Counted from the stretch's first letter, positions 1 through 9,686 are shown. The stretch: 64,000 nt of DNA from Chlamydia caviae GPIC (GCF_000007605.1 NC_003361.3:930001-994000); one strand, 5' to 3'. Notes: generated by a model from the letters alone, not told the origin. A program made the numbers and translations.

Positions 1-747
1 AGAAACGTCATGGCAACCATTTATAGCAATACTACGTCCTGAAACAGCTCCACCACCTGCTTGAGACTCACAACCTTCAAAAAACAGTTTTTCTTTAAGG
101 TGTTCAAAAACAACATCTTCATCAGAATAGACCGCAGATCCTGCTGAGAGCGACTTTAAATTAGAAAAAGATAGTCCTGATGTAGATCCCACTCCTACAA
201 GAGCAACACCTAAGAATCCAGGCGTAGTTTCATCCACAACACAATCTGATGGGTTTTTATAACAAAAAGCTAAACCTTGACTGGAATCATCCACAAGATA
301 TTTTCTCTCTGCATCTTCGGCTGTAGCAGACTTCTTGGAGCTTTTAGACAACTCGCCATCTATACTCTTCCATGATAAAGAATCCGATATCTCAAACAAA
401 GTACTGGCATTGACTAAATGCTGTCTTTGACCGCATTCTGAGCCTAAAATAGCAACAGAACATGAAGAAGCATTCTCTATAAAAGAAGTCTCTACAGGCG
501 TATTTTCTTCTTTATTTTCTTTCTGAACCTCTTGTGTATCAGTAGATTTTACTTTTCTAAAAACACCCGCAGAAGTCGTTTCTAATTGGGTTTTCAAAGA
601 AGAATCACTCAAAAACGCCTCTGAAACTGTCTCATAACCATATAATCTATGATTATTAGCAGTCATCCCAGTAGAAACTAATATTGCTAAAACTACGGAA
701 TGGGAAAATGTAGATTTTGGAAATCTTGATACCTTTTTTGCGACCAT
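1..747 (-). CDS. pmpD: Polymorphic outer membrane protein PmpD, N-terminal part (cut by window edge)
   Basis: The frame is open from the ATG at 745-747 to the window edge (249 residues seen). It begins MVAKKVSRF, followed by a hydrophobic stretch (HSVVLAILVSTGMTA), so it has a signal peptide. Around residues 165-230 it carries segments such as QGLAFCYKN, GLSFSNLK and AVYSDEDVVFE, which match the N-terminal passenger of chlamydial PmpD as I know it. PmpD is an autotransporter-type surface adhesin with a beta-helical passenger and a C-terminal barrel (outside this window). It lies 105 bp downstream of plsX on the same strand, the usual chlamydial arrangement. A promoter candidate at 791-819 suggests it is transcribed on its own. 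The Shine-Dalgarno is weak (TTAGG). Assignment to the Pmp family is firm; subtype D rests on neighbourhood and remembered similarity. Confidence 0.88.
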   Translation of the reverse strand, partial: MVAKKVSRFPKSTFSHSVVLAILVSTGMTANNHRLYGYETVSEAFLSDSSLKTQLETTSAGVFRKVKSTDTQEVQKENKEENTPVETSFIENASSCSVAILGSECGQRQHLVNASTLFEISDSLSWKSIDGELSKSSKKSATAEDAERKYLVDDSSQGLAFCYKNPSDCVVDETTPGFLGVALVGVGSTSGLSFSNLKSLSAGSAVYSDEDVVFEHLKEKLFFEGCESQAGGGAVSGRSIAINGCHDVS

Positions 748-790
748 CGTAAACCTAATTCAGAGATATTTCAGTGTTCGTTTTCAAAAG

Positions 791-819
791 GTTTATCACT
801 ATCAATACGATCCCGTCAA
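791..819 (-). promoter_or_regulatory. Candidate sigma66 promoter for pmpD
   Basis: On the minus strand there is TTGACG (814-819), a 16-17 nt spacer and GATAAA or ATAAAC (791-797). The -35 matches five of six consensus positions; the -10 is weaker. A start near 785 would give a leader of about 37 nt. Position in the plsX-pmpD gap supports an independent promoter for pmpD. This is by eye only. Confidence 0.45.
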
Positions 820-852
820 TAGAGAAAGAGGTGAAATAGACAAACTTAAAGA

Positions 853-1803
853 TTAAGATAAACTAGATAAAATGCGCTCACAAACACGTGCACGCGCTAA
901 ATCTATAGATCCGGAAATGCCATTAAATAAAGATTTTCCGCAAGCTTTCCCATGACACTTTATTACAAGCTTAGACAGCCCACAGACCATTGAGCCGGGA
1001 TAAATTGTATAATCTAGATGACGTGTGACATCAGATTCTAATTTATCCCCTAAAATATGACGCAGAAAATCAAAAACGCCTTCTGCTGTTTTTAAGAAAA
1101 TATTCCCTGTGAAGCCGTCAGCAACCACAATATCCACACTACCACCGAAGACATCACCACTTTCAATATTCCCCAGAAAGGCATCCTGAAAGGTTTCTTT
1201 AAGAATGCGGTATGTTTGTCGGTGTGCTTCTGTTCCCTTACGCTCTTCAGAACCAATATTTAGCAAACCTATAGTAGGACATTCTGCCTTCCCAAGACAC
1301 TGTCGATAGGCTAAACCCATACGCGCAAAACCTAACATCTCTTCAGGATTTACAGAAACATTGGCACCAACATCCAATATAACCGCACAACCACGCATAG
1401 TGGGCACACGGACAAGCAAAGCGGGACGACGAACAGTAGGAAATACAGGAATTTTAGCTCGAGATAAGGTAATCAACGCAGCAGTATTTCCCGTGGAAAT
1501 AAATGCGTCTATCTTATCTTCTTTAAGATAGTCTAAACCTAGAGCCATGGATGAAGACTTTTTTCGAATAGCAGCCAATGGAGAATCATCCATGGCAACA
1601 AAGCTTTCTGAAGCAATGATTTCAGGATATTCTTTATGTGTATAGCTACTGAGGATTTGTTCCTTCACCTCACGAGAAGCGAAGGCAATAAAAGAAATGT
1701 GCGAGTTCGAAGCTCTAGAATTGAGTACATCGATTAGCACTTCCCAAATAACAAGAGGAGAATGATCCCCTCCCATCAGATCTATGCCAATTTGCACGTT
1801 CAT
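853..1803 (-). CDS. plsX: Phosphate acyltransferase PlsX
   Basis: PlsX converts acyl-ACP and phosphate into acyl-phosphate, the acyl donor in many bacterial phosphatidic acid pathways; it is a peripheral membrane enzyme. The 316-residue product opens with GIDLMGGDHSP (about residues 6-16) and has GNTAA and DVGANV, all hallmarks of the family. It is slightly shorter than typical PlsX (330-350). It is preceded by rpmF and a YceD-like gene, the classic yceD-rpmF-plsX order. Chlamydia uses a plant-like PlsB for acyl-ACP (4314-5315), so whether the acyl-phosphate is used directly or only buffers acyl-ACP is open. The ATG at 1801-1803 is 15 bp after rpmF. Confidence 0.95.
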   Translation of the reverse strand: MNVQIGIDLMGGDHSPLVIWEVLIDVLNSRASNSHISFIAFASREVKEQILSSYTHKEYPEIIASESFVAMDDSPLAAIRKKSSSMALGLDYLKEDKIDAFISTGNTAALITLSRAKIPVFPTVRRPALLVRVPTMRGCAVILDVGANVSVNPEEMLGFARMGLAYRQCLGKAECPTIGLLNIGSEERKGTEAHRQTYRILKETFQDAFLGNIESGDVFGGSVDIVVADGFTGNIFLKTAEGVFDFLRHILGDKLESDVTRHLDYTIYPGSMVCGLSKLVIKCHGKACGKSLFNGISGSIDLARARVCERILSSLS

Positions 1804-1818
1804 AACACAAATATATTG

Positions 1819-2001
1819 TTATTTCTTTTCTACAGTCATAACGGCTTTCCCGTTATAAAAACCACAAGAAGTACAGATTGTATGAGGAATAAAAGCTTGC
1901 TTGCAGTTGTTGCAGACAGCCGCATGACGTGCTTTTTTCGCATGATGACTTCTTCGGATATTTTTTCGCGCATTGCTATGTCGATTGCGTGGTACTGCCA
2001 T
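1819..2001 (-). CDS. rpmF: 50S ribosomal protein L32
   Basis: A 60-residue basic protein beginning MAVPRNRHS. It has two Cys pairs (CNNC and CTSC), so this is the zinc-binding form of L32. The ATG at 1999-2001 is preferred over a GTG three codons upstream, because that GTG is part of the Shine-Dalgarno (AGGTGAG). It sits 12 bp downstream of the YceD-like gene and 15 bp upstream of plsX, so the three are probably co-transcribed. L32 is a component of the large subunit near the peptidyl-transferase region. Confidence 0.95.
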   Translation of the reverse strand: MAVPRNRHSNARKNIRRSHHAKKARHAAVCNNCKQAFIPHTICTSCGFYNGKAVMTVEKK

Positions 2002-2013
2002 ATCTCTCACCTT

Positions 2014-2475
2014 TTATAAATTATCAAAAGGGGTTTCCCTTTTGATTCTTTTTCTATCTTCTAAAAATTGTACGATATTTCCTCTTTCAGGGCAGCTTTC
2101 TTTCTCACATTCTTGAAAATGATCGCTCTCCAAGAGGAGTTCCTGTCTAATTAAATCTTTACAATCAAACACACCCGATTTCGCATCTTCGTGACAAATC
2201 AAATGTGAAATTTCTATTGAATTCACAGAGTATAAGAATTTTTTATCACAAATACAACAACGCAATCCTAATTGCGTCGATATACTTAAAGATAAAATCC
2301 ACTGTTCATTATCTATTTTCTCTAAACTTCCTGAGACTTCGATCGGATTGGAGAAAAGCTCCTCCTCTCCTAGCTCACAAATCTTTTCAGGGCTTAAAGA
2401 ATATTTTATTACCTCTTTTTCTCCAGGAAACTTTAGTCTGCAAATATATAACTTTAAATCGTCAACGTTTCCCAT
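2014..2475 (-). CDS. YceD/DUF177-family protein (23S rRNA accumulation protein)
   Basis: A 153-residue protein with a CCIC motif in the middle and a C-terminal CEKESCPERG region, the layout of the YceD (DUF177) family. YceD is known in E. coli for supporting 23S rRNA accumulation and is nearly always found directly upstream of rpmF, as here. The identification rests on this context plus the Cys pattern. The ATG at 2473-2475 lacks a clear Shine-Dalgarno. It is first in the yceD-rpmF-plsX row, so the promoter should lie in the 2476-2778 gap. Confidence 0.8.
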   Translation of the reverse strand: MGNVDDLKLYICRLKFPGEKEVIKYSLSPEKICELGEEELFSNPIEVSGSLEKIDNEQWILSLSISTQLGLRCCICDKKFLYSVNSIEISHLICHEDAKSGVFDCKDLIRQELLLESDHFQECEKESCPERGNIVQFLEDRKRIKRETPFDNL

Positions 2476-2778
2476 AAGAAAATCTCAAGCTATGCTTGGA
2501 TATGCTGTGCATTTTGAAAATAGGAGTTTACCAAACAAGGTAATTATAGAAAACAAAGACGTGCTTTAAATCTATTGAGACAATAAATAAAGCTATCATT
2601 TTTAATTTAAAAGAATCAATAAACCATTTCTGTAGAATTTTTTACCTATTTTTTTTATAATTTTTTCCGCAGTCAGTAGACAAATATCTAGGAAGTTTAG
2701 GACCGCTTCTACAAACAAACCTACCCGAATCATATCCAAGCAATAGCGGGAAAGACGGATTAGGCATCAAGGAAGACC
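2476..2778. other. Divergent intergenic region between yceD-like gene and RNase E/G gene
   Basis: This 303-bp gap separates two divergent genes. It is very AT-rich around 2600-2665, with a long T-tract. A perfect TATAAT occurs at 2656-2661 on the plus strand, but the hexamer 16-19 bp upstream does not resemble a -35. If used, it would give the RNase gene a leader of about 110 nt. Short frames here do not look coding. I find no hairpin of note. Confidence 0.5.
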
Positions 2779-4311
2779 ATGGAAAACGACATCTTGTTAA
2801 ATATAGAGTCTAAAGAAATTCGCTACGCTCATTTAAAAAACGGTCAGCTTTTTGATCTCATTATTGAAAGAAAAAAAATTCGCCAGCTCAAGGGCAACAT
2901 CTATCGAGGTCGCGTAACTAATATCTTAAGAAACATTCAATCTGCTTTCATTAACATTGATGAAAGAGAAAATGGTTTCATTCACATTTCAGACGTATTA
3001 GAAAATTCTAAGAAGTTTGAACAAATGTTCGATATGGATTTCGATGTTCTCCCCAAGGAAGACAGTGAAAAACCAGAAGCACCAATAGAGGAATTATTAA
3101 AGTTAGACAGCCCTGTGTTAGTTCAGGTAGTTAAGGAACCCATAGGGACCAAAGGTGCACGTCTAACCTCAAATATTTCCATTCCCGGACGTTATTTAGT
3201 TTTACTCCCCAACTCTCCGCACCGCGGTGTGTCTAGAAAAATTGAAGACCCCCACATGAGAGATCAGCTAAAGCAGCTTATTCGCTCTTTTGAAATGCCT
3301 CAAGATATGGGTCTGATTTGTCGCACAGCCAGCGTGCTTGCTTCTACTGATGCATTGATAAATGAAGCTCATGACTTACTAGCAACTTGGAAAGGTATTT
3401 TAGAAAAATTCCACTCCACAGATCAGCCTTGTCTACTTTATGAAGAGACCGATATCCTGAAAAAGGCTGTAATCACCTGTATTGATAAGAATTATAAACG
3501 TTTACTCATTGATGATTATTCTACCTATCAAAAATGTAAGCGTATGCTCAAAAAATATTCCCCTGATTCTTCTGTAAAGATTGAATACTATCGTGATTCA
3601 ATCCCTATGTTTGAACGATTCAACATTGAAAAAGAAATTGACAAGGCAACAAAGAGAAAAATCTGGCTTTCTAGTGGCGGTTATCTATTTTTCGATAAAA
3701 CAGAAGCGATGCACACAATTGATGTGAACTCAGGGAGAAGTACACAATTAGAAAGTGGTGTTGAAGAGACTTTGGTTCAAATCAACCTAGAAGCAGCAGA
3801 AGAAATCGCTAGACAACTACGTCTACGCAATGTTGGAGGCTTGGTAATCATTGATTTCATAGATATGAAATCGCGTAAAAACCAACGTCGTGTTTTAGAA
3901 CGTCTAAAAGAACATATGAAATACGATGCTGCACGCTGTACTATTTTAAGCATGAGTGAATTCGGTCTTGTAGAAATGACTCGTCAGAGAAATCGTGAAT
4001 CTTTAATGCAGACACTATTTACAACGTGCCCCTATTGTAGCGGTAACGCAATTATCAAAACTCCAGAAAGTGTGGTTATTGAGATTGAAAGAGATCTCAA
4101 AAAAGTGATCAATCATAAAGAACACACGCATCTATGTTTAGTTGTTCATCCGGAAATTGCTGGTTATATGAAACAGGAAAAAGACGATGATGAACTCATC
4201 CGTTTGGCTAAACATTTAAAAGCTAAATTACAAATTAACACTTCAGACTCGCTTCATCTCAACCATTACCAATTCTTCTCATTAGTTACAGGAGAGAGTA
4301 TTGAGTTATAG
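2779..4311 (+). CDS. rne: Ribonuclease E/G family endoribonuclease
   Basis: A 510-residue protein of RNase G size without the long C-terminal scaffold of E. coli RNase E. It starts with an S1-like RNA-binding domain (about residues 35-125), which holds an acidic insertion (PKEDSEKPEAP). Catalytic acidic residues are visible in IDVNSG (D315) and VIIDFIDM (D359), with spacing close to that of E. coli D303/D346. A zinc-link motif CPYC lies at 417-420. It should cut single-stranded AU-rich RNA in mRNA turnover and rRNA/tRNA maturation. It heads a tight plus-strand row: plsB starts 2 bp after its stop. Whether it is closer to Rne or Rng cannot be decided by eye. Confidence 0.93.
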   Translation: MENDILLNIESKEIRYAHLKNGQLFDLIIERKKIRQLKGNIYRGRVTNILRNIQSAFINIDERENGFIHISDVLENSKKFEQMFDMDFDVLPKEDSEKPEAPIEELLKLDSPVLVQVVKEPIGTKGARLTSNISIPGRYLVLLPNSPHRGVSRKIEDPHMRDQLKQLIRSFEMPQDMGLICRTASVLASTDALINEAHDLLATWKGILEKFHSTDQPCLLYEETDILKKAVITCIDKNYKRLLIDDYSTYQKCKRMLKKYSPDSSVKIEYYRDSIPMFERFNIEKEIDKATKRKIWLSSGGYLFFDKTEAMHTIDVNSGRSTQLESGVEETLVQINLEAAEEIARQLRLRNVGGLVIIDFIDMKSRKNQRRVLERLKEHMKYDAARCTILSMSEFGLVEMTRQRNRESLMQTLFTTCPYCSGNAIIKTPESVVIEIERDLKKVINHKEHTHLCLVVHPEIAGYMKQEKDDDELIRLAKHLKAKLQINTSDSLHLNHYQFFSLVTGESIEL

Positions 4312-4313
4312 GC

Positions 4314-5315
4314 ATGGTTATGCATTTTTCTAGATATTTACTACAATCCTTCGGCAATCAATCCCTGCCCGAACCTTTGTATCAGAAGTTTCAGATATAT
4401 CATCAAAACTATCTTGATGCAGCGACAAAGAAATGTTCTTTGGAAAAAGCTGAGGAGTTATGTCTACAATGGCTGAAGATTGTCATTGAGGATCTGAAAG
4501 ATCCTTTCATCTTTCCTCCTTACCATAAGAAAATTCGCTCGCCGATAGATTTATTTGATTTCGGCAAGCAATTTTTCTCAGTTCTTGTAGATGATGAGAA
4601 TTCTAAAGTTCATAATCTTCATCATCTAGATCAAATTCAAGAATTTATAGATCGCAAAGACAACGTGATTTTACTTGCAAATCACCAAACAGAATGTGAT
4701 CCCCAGCTGATGTACTATGCTTTAGGGAAGACTCATCCCGAACTAGTTGAGAATATGATTTTCGTAGCAGGAGACCGCGTAACTTCCGATCCCCTAGCCC
4801 GTCCATTCAGTATGGGCTGTGATTTATTATGCATCTATTCAAGACGTCATATTAATAATCCCCCTGAACAAAAAGAAGAGAAGCTACACCACAATCAAAA
4901 GAGTATGAAAACGCTGAGAACTCTACTTAATGAAGGAGGCAAGTTCATTTATGTAGCTCCTGCAGGAGGTAGAGATAGGAAAACCCCAGAAAATCTTCTT
5001 TATCCCTCAGAATTTCAACCAGAAAGTGTGGAAATGTTTCGTTTATTAACGAAGGCATCGGGAAGACCCGCTCATTTTTATCCATTCGCATTAAAAACTT
5101 ACGACATTCTCCCACCACCACCAACGATAGAAGATGCTATTGGAGAATATCGAGCAATTTTCTTTGCTCCTCTTTCTTTTAGTTTTGGAGAAGAGATTTT
5201 ATTAGATCACCTATGTTCTGAAGAGGAACTTTCACAATGTGACAAGCGCAGACAACGAGCATTAAGATCAAAAAAAGCATTTTCCATTTTAACGCAGCTA
5301 TATGAGGAATTATAA
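4314..5315 (+). CDS. plsB: Glycerol-3-phosphate acyltransferase, plant-plastid type
   Basis: It acylates sn-1 of glycerol-3-phosphate using acyl-ACP to make lysophosphatidic acid. The HX4D acyltransferase motif is seen as NHQTECDP (H124, D129). This NHQTE form is that of the plant chloroplast enzyme, not the large E. coli PlsB, and at 333 residues it matches the plastid enzyme core. A downstream block, FIYVAPAGGRDRK, fits the substrate-binding region. Either the ATG at 4314 or an in-frame ATG two codons later could be the start. It is 2 bp after the RNase E/G stop and 2 bp before the protease gene, indicating co-transcription. Confidence 0.92.
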   Translation: MVMHFSRYLLQSFGNQSLPEPLYQKFQIYHQNYLDAATKKCSLEKAEELCLQWLKIVIEDLKDPFIFPPYHKKIRSPIDLFDFGKQFFSVLVDDENSKVHNLHHLDQIQEFIDRKDNVILLANHQTECDPQLMYYALGKTHPELVENMIFVAGDRVTSDPLARPFSMGCDLLCIYSRRHINNPPEQKEEKLHHNQKSMKTLRTLLNEGGKFIYVAPAGGRDRKTPENLLYPSEFQPESVEMFRLLTKASGRPAHFYPFALKTYDILPPPPTIEDAIGEYRAIFFAPLSFSFGEEILLDHLCSEEELSQCDKRRQRALRSKKAFSILTQLYEEL

Positions 5316-5317
5316 GA

Positions 5318-8131
5318 ATGAAATGGAGGGCTCTGTCTGTTACCCTACTCCTATCTCTACTAGTCACATCATGCAAACAGCACACGCGAACCATCCCCGA
5401 TCAGTGCCCACTAAAAATCCTTACCCCATCAATAGCAGATCAAAAAACCGCCAAGGTTGTTTGTGCGAATGGTCTTCAGCTTCTCATAGTTTCTAATCCC
5501 AGTATTTCTAATTCAGGAGCGGCTCTAGCAGTAAAAACAGGAAATTCTTCTGACCCTAAAGAATTTCCTGGATTAGCGCATTTAACAGAACATTGTGTCT
5601 TCTTAGGAAATGAGAAATACCCAAATAATGAAGGTTTTTCTCATTTCCTAAGTAATAATAACGGCATTCACAACGCCTATACTAGTTCCTACACAACAAG
5701 TTATCTATTCTCTATAAAGAACTCAGCATTCCCTGAAGCTATCAATCAATTCGTACATTTATTTATCCAACCTATTTTCGATCAGGAAGACATTGATAGG
5801 GAGAAAAATGCTGTACATCAAGAATTCGTGATGCATCCAAATAATGATCTTCGTCGTGTACATCGCATTCAACAACTTATTGCTCCTCAAGGGCATCCCA
5901 TCCAAAGATTTGGATGTGGGAATGCCTTTACCTTAGCAAAAGTAAAATCTCAGGATATGCATGCGTGGTTTCAGCAGCATTACCATCCTGAAAATATGAT
6001 TGCTGTTATCCATACAGTGGAGCCAATAGAAAAAGCTGTAAAAATCTTTCCGAAAATCTTCTCTAAAATTCCCTCTAAGAAAAATAGTCTTAGCAAAAAA
6101 ACGTTCTCCCTCCCTGAAACAGACCTCTCAGCAGGGAAGCTTTATATTAATTCTGCTGTCGAACCTACAGCAAGTATAAAGATTTACTGGCATTTATATA
6201 ATACGTCCCAAGCTCCTTTTGGTTGTTATGCTGCCCTTGCCTACGTATTAAATCATGAAGCCACGGGTAGTTTAGTTTCTTTATTAAAAAAAGAAAAACT
6301 CATTACTGGATTTGATTCTGGATTTTATAAAACATCGGACAGCACAGGGAATTTTACCATATACTATCAGCTCACTGAAAAAGGCGAGAGAGAGTACTCA
6401 AAGGTATTACTTCATACTTTTAAATATCTACATCAGATCCAAGAAGAAGGAATCCCTGCATATTGTTTGAAAGACATTTCGACAATTAATACTTTAGAAT
6501 ATTGCTACAGTTCAAAAACAGATCTCTTTAGAACTCTTCAGGAACAAATTGCAGATCTTATAGATGAGGATTTATCAACCTTTCCGTATCAGTCACTTGT
6601 CTATCCAAAATACTCTCCTGAGGAAGAACAGAATATTCTGAAAATTCTTTCAGATCCCTATCAAGCACATTATGTATTATCAACAAAAAATCCTGAAAAT
6701 TGGCAAAAGGCAATAAAGCATCACGACACCATTTTCAAAATGGACTATTATGAAGCATCTCTGCCAGATTTAGAATCTTACAAACAGGCTTTTGCTCAAG
6801 AGCGCATGGCTCTACCTCAACCGAACATCTATATTCCGAAAAATATTGAGGTTACAGGTATATCTAGAACAGAAAATAACGAATTCCCGTTCAAACCTCA
6901 ATTAGCGTATAAGGATAGCGGTCTTACCCTCTACTATTGCGAAGACTATTTCTATACGATGCCCAAGCTCACTATAAACTTGCGCATGCGCTCTCCTAAT
7001 ATCTCTAGAAAGAATATTCGTTCCTTAATCGCTACAGATCTATGTTCTCTAGCCATTAATGAAAATCTCCTTAAGGAATACTATCTAGCAGCTCAGGCTG
7101 GTCTTTTCTTCTCTACCTCCTTACGTGGAGATGGATTGAACTTAGAAGTTTCAGGATACAACGCTACAGCGCCAATCTTATTGAAATCTATTTTATCCTC
7201 GTTAAAACCTTCTATAGAGAAAGAGAGATTCGATATACATAAGCAGCGGCTTATAGAAACGTATCAAAGAAAGATCTCAGAATGCCCTATACGCGCAGGT
7301 ATGGATAGACTTTGGTCTTATACCCTAAATGATGTTTACTCTTACCAAGATAAATTAAGCGCACTTCAAACAATGGATTTTGAAGAAGTAGAAAACTTCT
7401 CAAAAATCCTATTTGAACAGCTCCATGTTGAGGCTATGGTTCTTGGCCCACCTTCAAAGAAGCAGGAACAAGAATTAGTGACTATCGTTAAAGACTTTGT
7501 CTCTGCATATCCTACATATGAAGCAGATGCTTTCTACTATCAAAGACAGGACAAAAAAATTTCGAATATAAAAATCGACTATCCTCTATCAGGGAATGCC
7601 ATGCTGCTAGTTTTACAAGATACGCATTCCTCTTCTATTGAGCATATTGTCGCTACAGAAATGATGTTTAAATGGCTGCATCACATAGCTTTTTCTCATT
7701 TGCGAACAGAACAACAATTAGGCTATGTCATAGGAGCATGTTATCACGAACCTTTATTGTGTCCTTCAGGTCTATTCTATATCCGTTCTAATGCCTACAC
7801 ACCTCAAGAGCTTGTAGCAAAAACAAAAACATTCATTGAAGAAGTTGCTCTATCTCCAGAAAAATTTGGTATGTCTGAACAATATTTTTCTGATTTAAAA
7901 GATGCTTACATAAAAAATATTACAGACCCCACACATTCATTAGAATCCATGGGATTAGCATTATTTTCGTTAGCCTTTGAAAAAGCTTCTGTGCAGTTTT
8001 CACAGCCTAATCAAAAGATTACTGCTGCCAAAACTATGAGTTATACGACCTTCAAAACCTACTGCCAGGAATTTCTAAATCAAAAATTAGGATCAGAAAT
8101 TCCTGTATACATTCATGGGAAAGACCTTTAG
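5318..8131 (+). CDS. ptr: Insulinase/pitrilysin-family (M16) zinc protease, predicted lipoprotein
   Basis: This 937-residue protein has the size and two-half layout of pitrilysin (protease III). The inverted zinc motif HxxEH is HLTEH (H88, E91, H92) and the third ligand is E169 in EKNAVHQE. The numbering agrees with E. coli pitrilysin. The N-terminus is a signal peptide ending in a lipobox (LVTSC, Cys about 19), so the protein is probably exported and lipid-anchored facing the periplasm. It would degrade medium-sized peptides. The second half (from about residue 500) is the non-catalytic M16 repeat. A weak hairpin sits over its stop codon. Confidence 0.92.
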   Translation: MKWRALSVTLLLSLLVTSCKQHTRTIPDQCPLKILTPSIADQKTAKVVCANGLQLLIVSNPSISNSGAALAVKTGNSSDPKEFPGLAHLTEHCVFLGNEKYPNNEGFSHFLSNNNGIHNAYTSSYTTSYLFSIKNSAFPEAINQFVHLFIQPIFDQEDIDREKNAVHQEFVMHPNNDLRRVHRIQQLIAPQGHPIQRFGCGNAFTLAKVKSQDMHAWFQQHYHPENMIAVIHTVEPIEKAVKIFPKIFSKIPSKKNSLSKKTFSLPETDLSAGKLYINSAVEPTASIKIYWHLYNTSQAPFGCYAALAYVLNHEATGSLVSLLKKEKLITGFDSGFYKTSDSTGNFTIYYQLTEKGEREYSKVLLHTFKYLHQIQEEGIPAYCLKDISTINTLEYCYSSKTDLFRTLQEQIADLIDEDLSTFPYQSLVYPKYSPEEEQNILKILSDPYQAHYVLSTKNPENWQKAIKHHDTIFKMDYYEASLPDLESYKQAFAQERMALPQPNIYIPKNIEVTGISRTENNEFPFKPQLAYKDSGLTLYYCEDYFYTMPKLTINLRMRSPNISRKNIRSLIATDLCSLAINENLLKEYYLAAQAGLFFSTSLRGDGLNLEVSGYNATAPILLKSILSSLKPSIEKERFDIHKQRLIETYQRKISECPIRAGMDRLWSYTLNDVYSYQDKLSALQTMDFEEVENFSKILFEQLHVEAMVLGPPSKKQEQELVTIVKDFVSAYPTYEADAFYYQRQDKKISNIKIDYPLSGNAMLLVLQDTHSSSIEHIVATEMMFKWLHHIAFSHLRTEQQLGYVIGACYHEPLLCPSGLFYIRSNAYTPQELVAKTKTFIEEVALSPEKFGMSEQYFSDLKDAYIKNITDPTHSLESMGLALFSLAFEKASVQFSQPNQKITAAKTMSYTTFKTYCQEFLNQKLGSEIPVYIHGKDL

Positions 8132-8139
8132 CTCTTTCC
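8118..8139. terminator. Weak hairpin at the end of the protease gene
   Basis: A 7-bp inverted repeat, GGAAAGA (8118-8124) and TCTTTCC (8133-8139), surrounds the stop codon in the narrow gap between two convergent genes. There is no following T-run, so termination is only a possibility. Confidence 0.3.
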
Positions 8140-9491
8140 TATCTGAAAAAGCAGTAAATGAATTCAGGAATATCTCTGAGAAACCAAAAGGTCATCAATG
8201 ATATGATTGATGGCCCTAAGGCAAATAAGAATAGCCATCCTAAAGATAGTGACGAGGATGGAAATGAAGGCCTTAAGATGAGATATCCCACAATGTTCGG
8301 CATATTCGAAACAATTGTAAGTCCCCCTGCAGACATGCATCCAGCAATAACGAGGTACAGGAAACAGTCGGTAGCTACGGGAAGATTATGAACAAGATAG
8401 TTTACCAAGGCATTATCTAAGAATATAGATAGGGTATATGAGGTAATAATATAACCAAAATCTGACATTCTATGCATGAGCTCTAAAACCCACCATTCTT
8501 GAAGTTCTCCGAAAATCACAAGCCCAGCATAAAAAAGTCCTACAAAGCATACTTTCGAAATATTAATTGAGTGCTGATAGAAAATCGTAAACTTCTGAAA
8601 TCCTAAATAAAACAGAAAGATGGCAGCCATTAATAATGGGACTGATCGTGCTAGGATTACAGAGCCAACAAGAATAATATGAACGAAAATAATCCATTTA
8701 GGGACGCGTTCATTCATCATAGAAGGATTGATTACTACTTTGGGGAAATTATTAAATTCCTTTCTAAAAATAAGATAGTAAATAGTTGTCGATAGTAAGA
8801 TGGCAATTATAGATTTCCAGCAAAAATATTTTAAAATAAAGCTATTGTTCCATTTTACTGAGGGTAAAATAATAAATAGAGCTCTAGAAGATAGTGCTGA
8901 GGTTAATCCTCCAATAGATATATTAGAAAATAACAATCCCATCGTTGCATAAGCAAAACGCGGGGATGGGGAAAACTTATAAAAATTTCTAACCAGTAAC
9001 GTTGCAGCAATAATCATAGCTCCTGTTTCTTTAAGAAGCGCTCCGGATAATGGTGCGGCTATCATCAACGTCCACCACCAACATCGCGGAGACTGCCGAC
9101 CTATTTTTGCAATATTTGAAAAAATACATTCTGAGAAATAAACAATAGGGCGCGATTCAAGCAGAATGAGCATGATAACAATAAAAAGAGAAAATACATA
9201 ATTCCTGCTATTGAAATAGCTCATGGTCACTCTATACCCCTCAGAATAGAGAAACCATAGAAATAAGGGGGCTGCCCAAAGAACGAAAACTAGCTCTACC
9301 CTACTTATCAATCGATAGAATTCACTTAACCAAAGGTATTTCTTCCATCTTTCAGGAAATACCATTTTCTTATGTTGATACAGTTGACACCTGCCGAATA
9401 ACCAAGGAGTAAGAAAGGTATGCAATATCGAAAAGAAAAAAAGTAAAGCCGCCCCTGTCTTCAATGATGAAGAATACTGAGGTAAAATCAT
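8139..9491 (-). CDS. Polytopic inner membrane protein, putative Na+/H+ antiporter family
   Basis: A 450-residue, strongly hydrophobic protein with about 11-12 predicted membrane segments, matching by position the chlamydial CT805-type protein. I recall this group being placed in a putative Na+/H+ antiporter Pfam family; I see no motif that proves transport. Features consistent with an ion transporter are glycine-rich helices and charged residues within membrane segments (for example SGALLKETGAMI). The gene is convergent with the protease gene (7 bp apart) and faces away from the small gene at 9687. Function is inference. Confidence 0.65.
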   Translation of the reverse strand: MILPQYSSSLKTGAALLFFFSILHTFLTPWLFGRCQLYQHKKMVFPERWKKYLWLSEFYRLISRVELVFVLWAAPLFLWFLYSEGYRVTMSYFNSRNYVFSLFIVIMLILLESRPIVYFSECIFSNIAKIGRQSPRCWWWTLMIAAPLSGALLKETGAMIIAATLLVRNFYKFSPSPRFAYATMGLLFSNISIGGLTSALSSRALFIILPSVKWNNSFILKYFCWKSIIAILLSTTIYYLIFRKEFNNFPKVVINPSMMNERVPKWIIFVHIILVGSVILARSVPLLMAAIFLFYLGFQKFTIFYQHSINISKVCFVGLFYAGLVIFGELQEWWVLELMHRMSDFGYIITSYTLSIFLDNALVNYLVHNLPVATDCFLYLVIAGCMSAGGLTIVSNMPNIVGYLILRPSFPSSSLSLGWLFLFALGPSIISLMTFWFLRDIPEFIYCFFR

Positions 9492-9686
9492 AAAACAACC
9501 TAGGAGACGCTAATTCTTATAATTAGCAATAGAGATATCTTGAGTAAAAATAAAGACTCAAAAATCTTTTCCAAAAAGCGAGTTAAATAATTAAGAATTT
9601 TCTCTCTGTAAAAAATAGAAAGTGGGAAAGAAATTGTAAAAAATTTTTTATTTCTATAAGTAAAAGAGATAGATGAGGGTCTAATT

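Noticed and set aside
1762..2019. 85-residue plus-strand ORF across rpmF
   Set aside because: Antisense shadow of rpmF and the plsX start; rpmF is certain from its Cys motifs.
2348..2569. Plus-strand ORF crossing into the yceD-rne gap
   Set aside because: Mostly antisense to the YceD-like gene; the part in the gap has no coding character.
2656..2661. Perfect TATAAT before the RNase E/G gene
   Set aside because: It lies in a T-tract and no acceptable -35 is found 15-19 bp upstream, so I did not call a promoter.
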